Shown here: piece by piece, positions 23,490 to 32,595 of the stretch
Position numbering within the stretch: position 1 is the stretch's first letter
Layout of the letters: each line of letters starts with the position of its first letter
DNA from: Hyphomicrobiales bacterium
GTDB taxonomy: Bacteria; Pseudomonadota; Alphaproteobacteria; Rhizobiales; Rhizobiaceae
Length of the DNA: 50,649 bases
Assembly: GCA_003963455.1 (NCBI GenBank)
Contig: RXJA01000153.1
Location: 1-50,649, forward strand
Direction of reading: 5' to 3'
The notes under the pieces: generated by a model
Told to the model about the DNA's origin: nothing
The model's input: the letters and a program-made list of their open reading frames with translations, nothing else
Database searches by the model: none
Made by a program: the position numbers and the translations under genes

Positions 23490-24676
23490 TGCCTGCGTTC
23501 GCGAAAGATCTGCACGGCCTGACCCGGTATGGTCAGGCCGACGCGATCGCCTTCGCTCGGCTGTGTCATGTCATGGTCCGTGCTGGCCTGGACATGGACC
23601 AGTTCGCCGCCCGTGAGGCGCACCAGGAAAGTCCGGAACGAGCCCACGAAGATCACGGCTTCCACGACGCCGTTGAGCGTCCGGTTATCGCTGTCCCCCG
23701 GGCACGCCATTCGTATGGCTTCCGGGCGCACGCCGAGACGCATTTTTTCGCCGGGCCGCGGCGGCGTGGTCAGATTGGGTGGACAGTCCTTCAGAGAGAT
23801 AAATCCACTTTGGCCAAGGCCAAACTCGAGACCGGATCCGTTGCAGCTCTGACAGACAGCCTCCAGGAAATTTGTCTTACCCACGAAATCGGCGACGAAT
23901 GGCGTGGCGGGACTGTCATAAAGCTCGGTCGGTGATCCGATCTGCTCGAGCGAGCCATTGCGCATCACCGCGATGCGGTCCGACATGGTGAGCGCTTCCT
24001 CCTGGTCGTGGGTCACATAGATGACGGTCACGCCCAGGCGTTGCTGCAGGCGCTTGATCTCGATCTGCATCTGCTCGCGCAGCTTCTTGTCGAGTGCTCC
24101 AAGCGGCTCGTCCATCAGAAGCACAGGGGGCTCGAACACGAGCGCGCGCGCCACGGCAACACGTTGCTGTTGCCCGCCCGACAGCTCGCTTGGGAAACGT
24201 TTGCCAAAGTCTTGAAGCTGGACCAGGGCCAGGGCGTTTGCGACGCGGCGCGCGATCTCGGTTTTCTCCATCTTGCGCATGCGCAGCGGAAAGGCGACGT
24301 TATCGGCAACCGTCATGTGCGGAAACAGCGCGTATCGCTGGAACACCATGCCTATGTTGCGCCGGTTCGGCGCAACATAGGTTACGTCGCGATCGCCGAT
24401 GCGCATCGAGCCTTCAGTTGGTATCTCGAAGCCGGCAATCATCATAAGCAATGTTGTCTTGCCCGACCCCGATGGGCCCAAGAGCGAGAGGAACTCGCCA
24501 GGACGAACCTCTATGTCGACCGCTTTGACGGCGCGAACCACGCCATATCGCTTGCCCAGGCCGTGAACCGACACGCTTGCTCCATCCACTGCTCGGCTAC
24601 CTCCGTAATTTCCAAAATTCAGGCACAGCTCCTCGGCGTCGCCACGTCCGCCGGCACTGCCGTTCGTTACATGCAC
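23486..24676 (-). CDS. ABC transporter ATPase, PotA type
   Basis: A 396-residue ATPase. Walker A GPSGSGKT (67-74), Q-loop FQRYALFP, signature LSGGQ (165-169), Walker B VLLMDE (185-190) and the H-loop (YVTHDQEE). The C-terminal ~130 residues are a TOBE/OB regulatory domain (RLGVRPEAIRM...). The GTG at 24676 leaves a ~30-residue non-conserved N-terminus; a GTG near codon 30 could be the true start. 18 bp after the binding-protein gene. Energises import through the two downstream permeases. Confidence 0.87.
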   Translation of the reverse strand: MHVTNGSAGGRGDAEELCLNFGNYGGSRAVDGASVSVHGLGKRYGVVRAVKAVDIEVRPGEFLSLLGPSGSGKTTLLMMIAGFEIPTEGSMRIGDRDVTYVAPNRRNIGMVFQRYALFPHMTVADNVAFPLRMRKMEKTEIARRVANALALVQLQDFGKRFPSELSGGQQQRVAVARALVFEPPVLLMDEPLGALDKKLREQMQIEIKRLQQRLGVTVIYVTHDQEEALTMSDRIAVMRNGSLEQIGSPTELYDSPATPFVADFVGKTNFLEAVCQSCNGSGLEFGLGQSGFISLKDCPPNLTTPPRPGEKMRLGVRPEAIRMACPGDSDNRTLNGVVEAVIFVGSFRTFLVRLTGGELVHVQASTDHDMTQPSEGDRVGLTIPGQAVQIFRERRQ

Positions 24677-24694
24677 GAACGGGCTTCGCTCAGT

Positions 24695-25840
24695 TCAGCT
24701 CGCAACCCATGTGCTCCAGCGCTGCAGGACCTTCTCGCGGTTTGCCGCAAGCCAGCCGCGGTCGACGCGAACGATGTTCGACCAGTTGGCCGGCTGCAGC
24801 ACGCTTGAAGCCTTGACGTCCGCCGGCGCGAAATCGAGAGCCTTGCGCTGAGCCGTCGAGCCGAAAGACTCGGCCGCGAACTCGGCATGTGCCTTCGGGC
24901 GCGTGTAGATGAAATCGAGCAGCGCGAGCGCGGCGTTCGGATGCTGAGCGCCTTTGGTCACCGCCCAGAACGAGGCGTCCAAGGGCGCGCCGTTCCAGCT
25001 GATGCCCAGCGGAATTCCCTCGCTGCGCAGCCAGAAGGCGCGCCCGGAAAACAGCATGGCCATTACCACTTCGCGCGTTCGAAAGATCTGCTGGCTCTGA
25101 TCGCCGCTCTTCCACCAGACAGTGACATGCGGCTTGATCTCGTCCAGCTTGTTGAAGGCGCGATCAACGTCCAGCGGGAACAGCGCGTCGCGGGTGACGC
25201 CATCCGCCTCGAGGGCCGCAATCAATGCCCACCACGGATTGCCGATGTTGGGCAGCGCCCTCGGTCCAGGGAAAGTCTTTACGTCCCAAAAGTTCGCCCA
25301 GCTTGCAGGCTGAGCGTCGCCGTCGGGGAAGCTGCGCTTGTCGAATGCAAGAACGCCGCCTCCGATATCGAACATCACACCTTCGCGCAGGCATGAACCC
25401 TCGACACCCTGGGAGGCCACGTCAGGCAGCGCCGCGCAATCGCCAAGGTCACGAAGCAGGCTGGTGACATCAGGGGTCAACGAGTCGATCGAAAGCGTGA
25501 TGACGTCCCATTCAACTCTCCCGACAGAAGTCATCGCCTTCAACTTGGCGAGCTTTTCGCCGTAGCCGCCGCCAGCCGCGATCACCTCTATGCCCGTGGC
25601 TTCTGTGAATGGGAGATAGAAGTGCTCCTTGACAAGATCTCCATAGGCGCCGGTGCCGCCGGCCACCACGACTTGTCGCTCGCCGGCCTGGTGTGCGCGC
25701 TGGACGAGTTCATCCAAGGGGGCAGCAATGACCGGCTGCGGCCATGCAAGCCCAGTCCCAACGACCGAGGCCGCTTCGGCCGCCAAAAGGATCACTCTAC
25801 GCCTGTTCATCGACCCCACTGCAAACCCGAACTCGTCCAT
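24695..25840 (-). CDS. extracellular solute-binding protein (PotD-like, family 1)
   Basis: A 381-residue protein with an N-terminal export signal: MNRRRVILLAAEAASVVGTGLAWPQPVIAAPLD, with Arg-Arg before the hydrophobic stretch, so a Tat or Sec signal. The first ATG is ten codons earlier. The mature part has the two-lobe binding-protein pattern (VVVAGGTGAYGDLVKEHFYLPFTEATGIEVIAAGGGY at the start, PNIGNPWWALIAALEADG, WNGAPLDASFWAVTKGAQHPNAALALLDFI). Captures the substrate in the periplasm. First gene of the operon, next to a candidate GntR site. Ligand not readable. Confidence 0.86.
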   Translation of the reverse strand: MDEFGFAVGSMNRRRVILLAAEAASVVGTGLAWPQPVIAAPLDELVQRAHQAGERQVVVAGGTGAYGDLVKEHFYLPFTEATGIEVIAAGGGYGEKLAKLKAMTSVGRVEWDVITLSIDSLTPDVTSLLRDLGDCAALPDVASQGVEGSCLREGVMFDIGGGVLAFDKRSFPDGDAQPASWANFWDVKTFPGPRALPNIGNPWWALIAALEADGVTRDALFPLDVDRAFNKLDEIKPHVTVWWKSGDQSQQIFRTREVVMAMLFSGRAFWLRSEGIPLGISWNGAPLDASFWAVTKGAQHPNAALALLDFIYTRPKAHAEFAAESFGSTAQRKALDFAPADVKASSVLQPANWSNIVRVDRGWLAANREKVLQRWSTWVAS

Positions 25841-25892
25841 GCGTAGCCTCCCTGCAAAGCGCTCGATTGTGTCAAAGTTTTAATATATGAAA

Positions 25893-25908
25893 TTTGGTGT
25901 AACAAAAA
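25893..25908 (+). promoter_or_regulatory. candidate GntR operator, copy 1
   Basis: TTTGGTGTAACAAAAA in the intergenic region between the ABC operon and the gntR gene. A 14/16 match, in inverted orientation, stands in front of the aminotransferase gene (26797-26812). TTTG...CAAA half-sites suit FCD-type GntR regulators. Confidence 0.4.
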
Positions 25909-26049
25909 TTCCATGTTTCTGTCAAGGCTGACAGGCGGTCGTTTCTGAATCCGCTGGCAATGGCCATGCCGTGGCCCTAGGGTTTGGCCGCATTCCGCGG
26001 CGAATCGGGCGAGCATGGTCTTGAACCGCCAGCGTGGTTGCAGGACGAG

Positions 26050-26793
26050 ATGGATGGATCGCCGATGGTTGCTGCACCAAAAGGAGGTAAGGAAGGGCTT
26101 CCTCGCGATCTTGCGCCGATCGATAGGCATAGCGGCCTGGGTGAGACCGCCTATGCGACTTTGAAAGATTCGCTCATTCGCGGAGCAATGCAGCCTGGCA
26201 CCAAGCTCACTCTTCGTTCGGTCGCCGAAGTTCTGGGTGTCAGCACGACGCCCGCACGCGATGCCATCACCCGCCTGATCGGGGAGGGTGGACTGATCAA
26301 TACCGGCCCTAAAACCGTGATCGTCCCCTATCTAAGCCTCTCGGATCTCGATGAAATCACCGCAATTCGCCTTTCTTTGGAGGGCCTCGCGGCCGAGCAG
26401 GCCACCAACAATGTCACCGAGGCGGATATTCAAGAACTGGAAGACCTGCAGGAGCGCATCAATCGCGGTCTGGATGAAGGCCGCTACACTGACGTGCTCG
26501 ACGCCAATAAGGATTTTCATTTTCTGATCTACCGCCGCTCCGGGATGGGCCGGCTCGTGACCATCATTGAATCCCTGTGGCTTCGTATGGGGCCCGCCTT
26601 CAACGGCCTCTATCCGGAGTTCGCGCAGTCGCGGACCGGGGTTTCCAACCATTTGTGGGCCATGCGCGGTTTGCAGGACAGGGATCCGGCGGCGGTGCGG
26701 GCGGCAATAGAGAACGATATTCGCAGCGGTTATCGGCGCCTGTCCTCGCAACTTGTTACCGCTGCGCGGGAGGAAGCTGAAGCGGCCACCTGA
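26050..26793 (+). CDS. GntR-family transcriptional regulator with FCD domain
   Basis: About 247 residues from ATG 26050; a later ATG at 26065 is possible and upstream TTG/ATG options are weaker. The winged HTH is TLKDSLIRGAMQPGTKLTLRSVAEVLGVSTTPARDAITRLIGEGGLI; the C-terminal FCD helices contain EITAIRLSLEGLAAEQA, DANKDFHFLIYRRSGM and SNHLWAMRGLQDRDPAAVRAAIENDI, with Asp and His residues typical of the metal/effector pocket. It stands between the ABC operon and the aminotransferase operon and probably represses both until the pathway substrate is present. Confidence 0.87.
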   Translation: MDGSPMVAAPKGGKEGLPRDLAPIDRHSGLGETAYATLKDSLIRGAMQPGTKLTLRSVAEVLGVSTTPARDAITRLIGEGGLINTGPKTVIVPYLSLSDLDEITAIRLSLEGLAAEQATNNVTEADIQELEDLQERINRGLDEGRYTDVLDANKDFHFLIYRRSGMGRLVTIIESLWLRMGPAFNGLYPEFAQSRTGVSNHLWAMRGLQDRDPAAVRAAIENDIRSGYRRLSSQLVTAAREEAEAAT

Positions 26794-26796
26794 AAC

Positions 26797-26812
26797 TTTT
26801 TGTTGCATCAAA
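26797..26812 (-). promoter_or_regulatory. candidate GntR operator, copy 2
   Basis: Minus-strand TTTGATGCAACAAAAA, 14 of 16 bases as at 25893-25908. It lies just after the gntR stop and ~74 bp before the aminotransferase start codon, a normal operator position. Confidence 0.4.
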
Positions 26813-26885
26813 TATCAAAATCTGATTTTCCTCCGTGGCGTTTAACGGCGCGTCCGTAGATGCGGACCGATCATGGAGGTGAGGT

Positions 26886-28244
26886 GTGTCCAGTTTCCAG
26901 ACTTTCCACGAAACCGCTTTCCCACCTGGGCCGCGATCGCGCGCATTGTTTGAGAGCGCGCATGCTGTTTTCCCGGATGGGACGACGCGCGTCACGGTCG
27001 AACGGGATCCGTTTCCTCGCTACATTGCGCGCGCAGAGGGGGCCTACCTGACCGATGCCGACGGAAAGCGCTTTCTCGACCTCAACTTGAATTTCACCAC
27101 GCTTGTCCACGGCCACGCCTTCGAACCTGTTGTTGCTGCCGTCGAAAGCCAGCTCAGGAATGGCACCTGCTTTGCCAATCCCACGGAAGCAGAAATCGAG
27201 CTTGCCTCACTGTTATGCGCGCGCGTGCCTCGGCTCGAGCGCATCCGCTTCCTCAATACCGGCACCGAAGCCGTCATGTTCGCCATCAAGGCAGCGCGCG
27301 CGTTCACCGGACGAACCCGGATCGCCAAAATCGAAGGCGCTTATCACGGCGCCTATGATTGGGTGGAAGTGGCTCAGGCAAGCGTGCCGGAGAACTGGGG
27401 CCCCCCCGACAGCCCCGCGGCGACACCCTATTATCGTGGCATGCCGGCTTCAGTGCTCGACGATGTCGTCGTGTTACGCTTCAACGACGCGGCTGCAGCG
27501 CGCGAGACGCTGAGCAGGCAAGCCAGAGACCTTGCCGCCGTGCTGATCGATCCGATGCCCAGCCGTGCCGGGCTCATCGCTCCGGAACCGGAATTCATTG
27601 CCGCTGTTCAGGAAACGGCGCGCGAGCACGGGATTCTGGTCATCAGCGACGAAGTGCTCAATTTTCGTCAGGCCTTTCACGGTGCCGCGGCGCGTTACGG
27701 TCTTCAGCCGGATCTGTTCGCCCTGGGCAAGGTCATCGGCGGCGGGTTTCCGATCGGCGCGGTTGGAGGTTTGGCCGAAGTGATGACGGTGTTCGACGGC
27801 AGCGGTGGCCGGCCATTGCTTCCGCAAGGCGGAACGTTCTCGGCGAATCCGATCTCCATGGTGGCCGGCCACGCCGCGATGAAGGCCCTCGATGAAATCG
27901 CCTTCGCCAGGCTTGAAAGGTTGGGCAACGCGCTGCGCAATCGTCTGGAGGACGCGATCGCACGCGCAAATGCGCCCTTTAGCGTGACGGGGGCGGCTTC
28001 GCTCTTCCGCATCCATCCGAAGCCGAGGCCTCCACGCGAGTTTCGCCAAGCGCATTGGAACGCTGCCGAAGCAAAGGTCATGAAAGAGATGACACGGTCT
28101 TTCGCAGGGCACGGCATCGTTCTTCCCGTTGGCGCGGCGGCCTGTCTTGCCACGACCATGGGCGAGGTGGAGGTCGACGCCATCGCCGGCGCCTTTGAAG
28201 CATTCCTCGCCGGGAATGCCGACCTCGTGGAGGAGGTTTCGTGA
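26886..28244 (+). CDS. class III aminotransferase (GSA-aminomutase-like), copy 1
   Basis: A 452-residue PLP enzyme. GTG start with GAGGTGAGG upstream. PLP-binding features: NTGTEAVMFAIKAARAFTGR, YHGAYDW, ISDEVL (Asp 255) and Lys 282 in LFALGKVIGGGFP. The family covers omega-aminotransferases and glutamate-1-semialdehyde aminomutase. It has a paralogue at 36281-37615 (same HGH/HGYGH, FANPTE.EIELA, PSRAGL segments). The ThDP-enzyme start overlaps its stop, so they form one operon with the SDR and the amidohydrolase. Likely transaminates an amine or amino-aldehyde; substrate unknown. Confidence 0.87.
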   Translation: MSSFQTFHETAFPPGPRSRALFESAHAVFPDGTTRVTVERDPFPRYIARAEGAYLTDADGKRFLDLNLNFTTLVHGHAFEPVVAAVESQLRNGTCFANPTEAEIELASLLCARVPRLERIRFLNTGTEAVMFAIKAARAFTGRTRIAKIEGAYHGAYDWVEVAQASVPENWGPPDSPAATPYYRGMPASVLDDVVVLRFNDAAAARETLSRQARDLAAVLIDPMPSRAGLIAPEPEFIAAVQETAREHGILVISDEVLNFRQAFHGAAARYGLQPDLFALGKVIGGGFPIGAVGGLAEVMTVFDGSGGRPLLPQGGTFSANPISMVAGHAAMKALDEIAFARLERLGNALRNRLEDAIARANAPFSVTGAASLFRIHPKPRPPREFRQAHWNAAEAKVMKEMTRSFAGHGIVLPVGAAACLATTMGEVEVDAIAGAFEAFLAGNADLVEEVS

Positions 28245-29983
28245 TGTCCGCCGAGGAAACCGTCGCCACGCAAGTTGCCCGGGCACTCAAGCGCCACGGG
28301 GTTGAGTTGATTTTCGCACAAAGCCTGCCTTCAGCCGTCATCCTGGCGGCCGAGGCGGTTGGCATCCGCCAAATCGCCTACCGCCAGGAGAATATGGGTG
28401 GCGCAATGGCCGATGGGTATGCGCGGCGATCCGGTCGCATTTCCGTCGTTGCGGCTCAGAATGGTCCGGCCGCGACATTGTTGGTGCCGCCGCTGGCCGA
28501 AGCGCTCAAGGCAAGCGTGCCGATCGTGGCGCTCGTCCAGGAGGTGGAGCGCCCGCATTTTGACCGCAACGCCTTTCAGGAACTCGACCACGTCGGTTTG
28601 TTCCAACCCTGCGCCAAATGGGTCAGGCGCCTCATTACGCCGGAGCGTGTGGACGACTATGTCGATGCCGCCTTCACGGCCGCCGGCAGCGGCCGTCCGG
28701 GTCCGGCGGTGCTGTTGCTGCCAGCGGACCTTTTGCGGGAGCCCGCGCCCAAATCTGTTCATCCGCGTCTGGCGACGCTTGGCTCATGGCCGATCGACCG
28801 GTCGCGCCCAGGCGATGCAGCCATCGCAGCGGCGGCGGAACTGTTGGCGGAGGCGCGCCAGCCGGTCGTCATGGCTGGTGGCGGGGCCCTGACGACCGGC
28901 GCTCCGCAGGCGCTTGCTCGCTTGCAGGAAACGGCGCACTTGCCGGTCGTGACGACTGCCATGGGGAAGGGGGCCGTCAGTGAAACGCACCCGCTGTCGC
29001 TGGGTGTGCTCGGCCCGCTCACCGGCCCGGGATCATTAGGGCGTTATTCGCGACGGTTTCTGGAAGAAGCCGATGTGATCCTGCTGGTCGGGACGCGCAC
29101 CAATCAAAACGGAACCGACAGCTGGCGCTCGCTTCCGCGCTCCGCACGCATCATTCATCTCGACATCGACCCGGGCGAAATCGGTCGCAACTACGAGGCG
29201 GCACTCCGCCTGGTGGGCGACGCGGCGGAGACGCTCAACGTGCTGGCGGAGGTGCTCACTAGTCGCGACCTGTCGCAGCGCCGGGCGAGCCGCGAAGAAT
29301 TGGAGCGAAAGGTCGCGCGAGCGCGTGCCGCCTTCGAGGCAGATCGCAGGACGATCTTGGCGCGCAATGCTCAGCCGCTTCGCCCTGAACGCATTATGCT
29401 TGAACTGCAAAGCTGCCTCACCCCCGAGATGACCGTCGTTGCCGACGCTAGCTACTCTTCCATGTGGGTAGTCGGTCAACTCACAGCTCTGAAAGCCGGC
29501 CAGCGTTTCCTCACGCCGCGCGGCCTGGCCGGCCTTGGCTGGGGACTGCCGATGGCCATCGGCGCAAAGCTCGCCGAACCTCAAGCACCTGTCGTCGCGC
29601 TGGTCGGGGACGGCGGTTTTGCCCATTCCTGGGCTGAGCTTGAAACAATGGTTCGCCTTGGCATCGGCGTTACGGTAATCGTCCTCAACAACGGCGTGCT
29701 CGGCTTTCAGAAAGATGCCGAAACAGTCAAGTTTGGCCACTACACCGCTGCCTGCCATTTCGCGCCCGTCGACCATGCGGCCATCGCCAGGGCTTGCGGC
29801 TGCAATGCCATGAAAGTCGAGAGGACCGAAGACCTGCTGCCCGCGCTTCGAGACGCACTCTCGTCCGATGCGCCGTGGTTGATCGATATCGCGACCGATC
29901 CCGATGCCCATCCGCCGTTGTCCCTGTTTGATGGCACACTCGACCGGTCTGAACCCTCCCGTTTTGCCAAGGAGGAGGTCTGA
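28244..29983 (+). CDS. ThDP-dependent enzyme, acetolactate synthase-like
   Basis: A 579-residue thiamine diphosphate enzyme. The N-terminal pyrimidine domain has the catalytic Glu in AYRQENMGGAMADGYAR (E49); the central domain has the FAD/structural part (PVVMAGGGALTTGA); the C-terminal PP domain shows the ThDP motif GDGGFAHSWAELETMVRLGIGVTVIVLNN. Relatives include acetolactate synthase, sulfoacetaldehyde acetyltransferase and decarboxylases; which one cannot be decided. ATG 28244 shares its A with the aminotransferase TGA. Probably performs C-C cleavage or decarboxylation of the keto product of the transaminase. Confidence 0.86.
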   Translation: MSAEETVATQVARALKRHGVELIFAQSLPSAVILAAEAVGIRQIAYRQENMGGAMADGYARRSGRISVVAAQNGPAATLLVPPLAEALKASVPIVALVQEVERPHFDRNAFQELDHVGLFQPCAKWVRRLITPERVDDYVDAAFTAAGSGRPGPAVLLLPADLLREPAPKSVHPRLATLGSWPIDRSRPGDAAIAAAAELLAEARQPVVMAGGGALTTGAPQALARLQETAHLPVVTTAMGKGAVSETHPLSLGVLGPLTGPGSLGRYSRRFLEEADVILLVGTRTNQNGTDSWRSLPRSARIIHLDIDPGEIGRNYEAALRLVGDAAETLNVLAEVLTSRDLSQRRASREELERKVARARAAFEADRRTILARNAQPLRPERIMLELQSCLTPEMTVVADASYSSMWVVGQLTALKAGQRFLTPRGLAGLGWGLPMAIGAKLAEPQAPVVALVGDGGFAHSWAELETMVRLGIGVTVIVLNNGVLGFQKDAETVKFGHYTAACHFAPVDHAAIARACGCNAMKVERTEDLLPALRDALSSDAPWLIDIATDPDAHPPLSLFDGTLDRSEPSRFAKEEV

Positions 29984-30762
29984 TGGCGGATTTCGGCGAG
30001 GGAGCACCGGTTGCCGTCATTACCGGCGCTTCAAGCGGCATAGGCTTTGCAAGCGCCGATGCGCTCCTGCGCGCAGGCTACCGTGTCGCCTTCTTCAGTC
30101 AGCAGCCGGAACGCGTCGCGACGTCCACCCGCGCCTTGGCCGGCTCTTACGGCAACGAGCGCGTGAGATCCGCGGTGGTTGATCTGCGCGACCCGGAGGC
30201 GGTGCGTGGCTTCTTCAGAGATCTCAGATCGGATTGGCCAGCGCCGGCGGTTCTGGTGTGCAATGCCGGATACTCACCAAAGCGAAACGGCGGGCGCGTT
30301 CCGATCGAGGAAATCGAGCTCGCCGAATGGCATGAGGTGTTGGCGATCAATCTGACCGGTGCGATGGTTTGCTGCCAATGCGTGCTGCCGGCCATGGCCG
30401 AGCGCCGATACGGACGTATCGTCTTCATCGGTTCACTCGCCGGTCGAACCATGCCGCGGATCGCCGGCGCGGCTTACACCGCGTCCAAGAGTGGCATCCT
30501 CGGGTTCGCTCGCTCGATCGTCAGCGAATATTCGCAATTTGGCATCACCGCCAACACGATCACGCCCGGCCGCATCGTCACCGAGATGGCCGGTCCCACG
30601 GATTCGCCCGTCAACCAGGAATCACTGGTGCGGATTCCAATCGGCCGTCTTGGTCGGCCAGAAGACGTCGCTCGCGCCGTTGCTTTCCTGGTGGCGCCGG
30701 ACGCCGACTTCGTCAACGGCGCGGTGCTCGACCTCAACGGCGGTGAATTCACGCCTCCTTGA
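29983..30762 (+). CDS. SDR-family oxidoreductase
   Basis: A 259-residue classical short-chain dehydrogenase: cofactor motif TGASSGIG, NAG motif (CNAGYSP), catalytic Ser in FIGSLAGR and YTASKSG (Tyr-x-x-x-Lys), then NTITPGRI. The ATG shares a base with the ThDP-enzyme stop. The cofactor is NAD(P)H. It reduces or oxidises a keto/hydroxy intermediate of the operon pathway; specificity unknown. Confidence 0.87.
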   Translation: MADFGEGAPVAVITGASSGIGFASADALLRAGYRVAFFSQQPERVATSTRALAGSYGNERVRSAVVDLRDPEAVRGFFRDLRSDWPAPAVLVCNAGYSPKRNGGRVPIEEIELAEWHEVLAINLTGAMVCCQCVLPAMAERRYGRIVFIGSLAGRTMPRIAGAAYTASKSGILGFARSIVSEYSQFGITANTITPGRIVTEMAGPTDSPVNQESLVRIPIGRLGRPEDVARAVAFLVAPDADFVNGAVLDLNGGEFTPP

Positions 30763-30798
30763 GTCTCGTGGAAACCCTCATCCAGCTCGGATCATATC

Positions 30799-32214
30799 AT
30801 GCCAATCCCGACCGCTTCCTTCGCGAGGTCGCCCGCAACGGGGCGGCCGGAACACTGCGATCTTATCGTCCACAACGGCAGGATCCTGACCGTTGACGCA
30901 AATGACCGCGTCGTAGCGGGCGGCGCTATTGCCATCCGTTGCGGACGCATTGCCGCGCTTGGCGCCCAAGAGCGGATCCTCGCCACATACAGCGCGGATG
31001 AAACGTTCGACGCGAAAGGCGGCGTGGTCCATCCGGGCTTCATAGACGCGCATGTCCACATCTCCCAATATACCGCGCGCAGCGTGCTGCCCTTGATGGA
31101 GGGGACCCCCGTCACCATGGGGCATTGGAAAGGCGAGCTGACACCGGAGGATGAATACGCGAGCGCGCGCCTTGCCGCTCTCGAATACCTGAAGTGCGGG
31201 TACACGGGTTTTGTCGATCCCGGCACCATCTTTGCTCCCGACGCGGTCGCGCCTGTCGCGAACGAAGCTGGTATTCGTATCTGGCTCACCGATCCTTATG
31301 TCGCCGACAATGCTGGGGCGCTGGCTGAAAACCTGCCCGAACTCACCAGCCAGAGTTTTCTTGCACGCTGGCCAAGAAGCACAAACGAAGCGCTGAAGAG
31401 ACTTGGTTCCCAGCTCTTTCGCAACAGGGAATCGGATAGTTTGGTCAAGGCCTTTGTCGGCCTCTACGGCGAAGCAACCGATTCACCCGAGCTATACAAA
31501 GCCGCGCTCGACCTTGCCTCGGATCACAAAGTGAGGTTGCAGGAGCATTTGGGATACCTCCCGGCTTTTCAGCTCAAGCGCGAAAAGGCGCTAGGGCGGC
31601 CGGTGCTGAAATGGTTCGAGGAATGTGGCTTCCTCGCTCCGCACGTGACCTTCGTCCACATGAACCTGGTTCGTGAAGACGAGATTCCCCTTCTCGCCAG
31701 GCACGGCGTGCGCGTGGTCTGGTGCCCATGGGGCCAGCTGCAGATGCTCGGACAGGCCGATGCGCAGGCGCGCATGATGGAACTGCAGCGGTCCGGTGTG
31801 GCGGTTGGCATTGCAAGCGACATCCCTCGGGTCGCGGGGTTCGACGCGCTCGGAACCTTGGCCATGTCGGCGGGCACCGCTTCTGGGTACCCGGCAAGCC
31901 CACGAGAAATTCTCCGTATGCGCACCATCGGAGCCGCCGCAACCATTGGCACTGAGCACGAGCTGGGCAGCCTCGAGCCTGGCAAGCGCGCCGACTTCGT
32001 GGTCCGAAGCCCGACGGCTTCCATCAATTTCGGCTTCGATCCGGGCCTCGAGACGGCTGTCATCGGCGGTCGCGATACGGTGGACGCGGTATTTGTCGGC
32101 GGGCGCCGGGTGGTTCACGGCGGCGAGGTCGTCTCACTAGACTCGGGTGCCGTCGTCGCGGAAGCGCATCGCTCAGCGCACGCGCTTGTCTCCAGGATCG
32201 GTCTCGGCGGTTGA
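30799..32214 (+). CDS. amidohydrolase (ATZ/TRZ-like metal-dependent deaminase/hydrolase), copy 1
   Basis: A 471-residue protein of the amidohydrolase superfamily: HVH metal motif at residues 85-87 (GFIDAHVHISQY), His in QEHLGYL, His in FVHMN, and Asp in GIASDIPR, the normal four/five-ligand set for one metal (Zn or Fe). The C-terminus has the PGKRADFVV composite-domain tail. It is near-identical in core sequence to the 33332-34726 product, so a duplication. Family members hydrolyse deaminated/chlorinated triazines, cytosine, S-adenosylhomocysteine or related N-heterocycles. Fourth gene of the gntR-controlled operon. Confidence 0.87.
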   Translation: MPIPTASFARSPATGRPEHCDLIVHNGRILTVDANDRVVAGGAIAIRCGRIAALGAQERILATYSADETFDAKGGVVHPGFIDAHVHISQYTARSVLPLMEGTPVTMGHWKGELTPEDEYASARLAALEYLKCGYTGFVDPGTIFAPDAVAPVANEAGIRIWLTDPYVADNAGALAENLPELTSQSFLARWPRSTNEALKRLGSQLFRNRESDSLVKAFVGLYGEATDSPELYKAALDLASDHKVRLQEHLGYLPAFQLKREKALGRPVLKWFEECGFLAPHVTFVHMNLVREDEIPLLARHGVRVVWCPWGQLQMLGQADAQARMMELQRSGVAVGIASDIPRVAGFDALGTLAMSAGTASGYPASPREILRMRTIGAAATIGTEHELGSLEPGKRADFVVRSPTASINFGFDPGLETAVIGGRDTVDAVFVGGRRVVHGGEVVSLDSGAVVAEAHRSAHALVSRIGLGG

Positions 32215-32257
32215 GCAAGGCTTGGTCCATCGGGTCAAGCGATCTCCTTGCACGAAT

Positions 32258-32285
32258 GTTGAACACTATCTATATTATGTTCAAC
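32258..32285. promoter_or_regulatory. palindromic operator of the toxin-antitoxin operon
   Basis: Perfect inverted repeat GTTGAACA-N12-TGTTCAAC overlapping a TATATT -10-like sequence, 14 bases before the antitoxin ATG. This is the usual arrangement for autoregulation by a toxin-antitoxin complex. Confidence 0.55.
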
Positions 32286-32298
32286 ACAAGGAGTTGGC

Positions 32299-32595
32299 AT
32301 GGCAGCTCGAATTCATATGGCAACAGACAGCGAGACAAAGGTCGCGCTCACCCGCAACAAGTTGGTGCTCGAGCAGGCGAGGGCCGTTGGTCTCCTTGGC
32401 TCCGCCAAAAACACGCGTCTGTCTGGACGAGTATCGTCGGAGCTGATCGAAGCGGCCAAAAAGAGGGCTCACGTCACATCGGATACAGAGCTATTGGAGT
32501 TGGCCTTGTCGCGGCTGGCGCTGGAGGACGACTTCGGGGCGCGTCTCGTGAAGCGCAAAGGTAGCATTCCCCCGGATATCGATCTTGGGATTTGA
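32299..32595 (+). CDS. antitoxin of a VapBC-like pair
   Basis: A 98-residue protein. ATG 32299 with AAGGAG upstream. Basic N-terminus, then RLSGRVSSELIEAAKKRAHVTSDTELLELALSRLALEDDFGARLVKRKGSIPPDIDLGI. The last third looks like a toxin-binding tail. It overlaps the toxin gene by 11 bp and has a palindromic operator upstream, both typical of type II antitoxins. DNA-binding part could be the 40-75 region (ribbon-helix-helix-like). Exact family not named. Confidence 0.7.
   Translation: MAARIHMATDSETKVALTRNKLVLEQARAVGLLGSAKNTRLSGRVSSELIEAAKKRAHVTSDTELLELALSRLALEDDFGARLVKRKGSIPPDIDLGI

Noticed and set aside
29036..30007. 323-codon minus-strand frame opposite the ThDP enzyme
   Set aside because: Shadow frame; the plus strand carries the GDG-NN ThDP motif.
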